Assembly: GCA_002402965.1 (NCBI GenBank) | Contig: DHGW01000086.1 | Coordinates: 1 to 14,157, forward strand | Length of the DNA stretch: 14,157 nucleotides | From: Bacteroidales bacterium UBA4788 | Lineage (GTDB): Bacteria > Bacteroidota > Bacteroidia > Bacteroidales > VadinHA17 | Direction of reading: 5' to 3' | Shown here: positions 13,353 to 14,157 of the stretch, piece by piece | Numbering within the stretch: the stretch's first letter is position 1 | Layout: each line of letters starts with the position of its first letter | Made by a program: the position numbers and the translations under genes | Notes under the pieces: model-generated | The model's database searches: none | Seen by the model: the letters and a program-made list of their open reading frames with translations, nothing else | What the model was told of the DNA's origin: nothing

Positions 13353-14096
13353 ATGATACGGGCTGTGATAGTAGATGACGAGAAACTGGCAAGGGATGTG
13401 ATTTACAACTATCTCATTGATTATTGTCCCGACGTTGAGGTTATAGCCCAGGCCTCTACTGTCAAAACTGCATATGCCGCTATAGCGAAGACATCGCCTG
13501 ACCTTGTTTTACTTGACATAGAGATGCCTGACGGGAATGGGTTTGACCTTCTCAAAATGTTCGACAGGATTGATTTCAAAATTATTTTTATCACTGCCTA
13601 CTCGGAATATGCAATTAAGGCCTTCAGGTTCAGCGCGCTTGATTACCTTCTTAAACCTGTAAAGATCGATGAACTGATTGAGGCGGTGGCTAAAGTCAGG
13701 ACGTCTGAGCCCAATGGCATCAGCGCGGAGATAATTAACTCGCTTCTCAGCAACCTGCGTAGCGGCTCCCCCCGTCAATCGACCCTTATCATTCCCAACC
13801 TCAAGGGCTTTGAAGTACTGAAGGTCAATGATATAATCATGTGTCAGGCCGACGGTTACTGCACAAATTTCCATTTATCAGGTAACAGGAAGGTGGTCAG
13901 CTCGAAGAATCTGAAGCACTTCGACGGTCTGCTCGAAGATCAGAATTTCCTAAGGGTGCATCACTCGTACCTCGTCAATCTCGACCAGGTTACAGGCTAT
14001 ACACGGCAGGGGGAAATACTCCTTTCAGAAGGGCTGAAGGCTTATCTGGGTGATTCATATAAGAGCGAATTCGTAAGAAGATTCTCCGGGAAATAG
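13353..14096 (+). CDS. LytTR-family response regulator
   Basis: A 247-aa cytoplasmic DNA-binding regulator. The N-terminal receiver domain has the acidic pair Asp8-Asp9, phospho-acceptor Asp55 in LVLLDIEMPDGNG, switch Thr81 (FITAYSEYA) and conserved Lys101 (LLKP). After a linker, the LytTR domain (about 143-247) shows STLIIPNLKGFEVLKVNDI, the CQADGYCTNF strand, and the typical FLRVHHSYLVNLDQV. LytTR proteins bind paired direct repeats upstream of their targets. The gene starts 54 nt after the kinase stop with no promoter box in the gap, so the two form an operon and a matched two-component pair. All key residues are intact and the length is normal. The target genes are not in the window. Confidence 0.97.
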   Translation: MIRAVIVDDEKLARDVIYNYLIDYCPDVEVIAQASTVKTAYAAIAKTSPDLVLLDIEMPDGNGFDLLKMFDRIDFKIIFITAYSEYAIKAFRFSALDYLLKPVKIDELIEAVAKVRTSEPNGISAEIINSLLSNLRSGSPRQSTLIIPNLKGFEVLKVNDIIMCQADGYCTNFHLSGNRKVVSSKNLKHFDGLLEDQNFLRVHHSYLVNLDQVTGYTRQGEILLSEGLKAYLGDSYKSEFVRRFSGK

Positions 14097-14157
14097 GGTT
14101 TTGTTGGATTAACAGGCCTTTTTGTAGTCTCAACCTTATGTTCTGTCAGTTAAGGGC

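Noticed and set aside
14114..14123. AGGCCT followed by a T-run after the LytTR gene as a terminator
   Set aside because: A 6-bp palindrome cannot form a stem with a loop; no adequate hairpin is present before the window ends.
1..14157. CRISPR array, insertion sequence, integrase or defence island
   Set aside because: No regularly spaced identical repeats, transposase motifs, terminal inverted repeats with target duplications, or known defence domains were seen. The region next to the tRNA shows no integrase or att-like duplication.

Overview
The window looks like a chromosomal segment of a Bacteroidota bacterium, most likely of the order Bacteroidales. Three things point there: the -7 promoter boxes fit TAnnTTTG instead of the usual -10 box; the pyrophosphatase and the propeller histidine kinase/LytTR pair are of Bacteroidota type; and there are small lipoproteins with A-rich upstream regions and no clear Shine-Dalgarno. 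Base composition looks fairly even, and I see no insertion sequence, integrase, phage gene or CRISPR array.

Layout. 1-82: possible 3' end of a rightward gene. 64-1487 (-): thioredoxin reductase trxB followed by an SRPBCC/AHSA1-type protein. 1538-3526 (-): a Tat-exported DUF362 protein and a DUF6599 protein, 3 nt apart. 3636-3893 (+): a tRNA-Pro(GGG) with a consensus promoter and an unusual chain of overlapping hairpins behind it. 4096-4291 (+): a 60-aa lipoprotein whose promoter almost touches its start codon. 4439-5640 (-): a promoter, a 165-aa protein with a weak methyltransferase-like tail, a possible 44-aa protein and a 132-aa lipoprotein. 5845-6306 (-): a stand-alone SiaC/DUF1987 protein. 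6522-10107 (-): uvrB, a polysaccharide-deacetylase lipoprotein and inorganic pyrophosphatase, with no promoter box found between them. 10212-14096 (+): a large propeller sensor histidine kinase and its LytTR response regulator, divergent from uvrB.

How the genes work together. Most are housekeeping (TrxB, UvrB, pyrophosphatase, tRNA-Pro) mixed with cell-envelope and signalling genes. The kinase and regulator form a complete two-component system, but no target gene is inside the window. The SiaC-like protein belongs to a partner-switching family but has no kinase or phosphatase partner here. The DUF362/DUF6599 pair is a conserved-looking exported module of unknown function.

I see no clearly new defence or biosynthetic system. 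The most useful observations are the promoter boxes upstream of eight transcription units, which help choose start codons; the alternating A/T-tract hairpins after the tRNA; a likely leaderless lipoprotein mRNA; the orphan SiaC; and two candidate small proteins.
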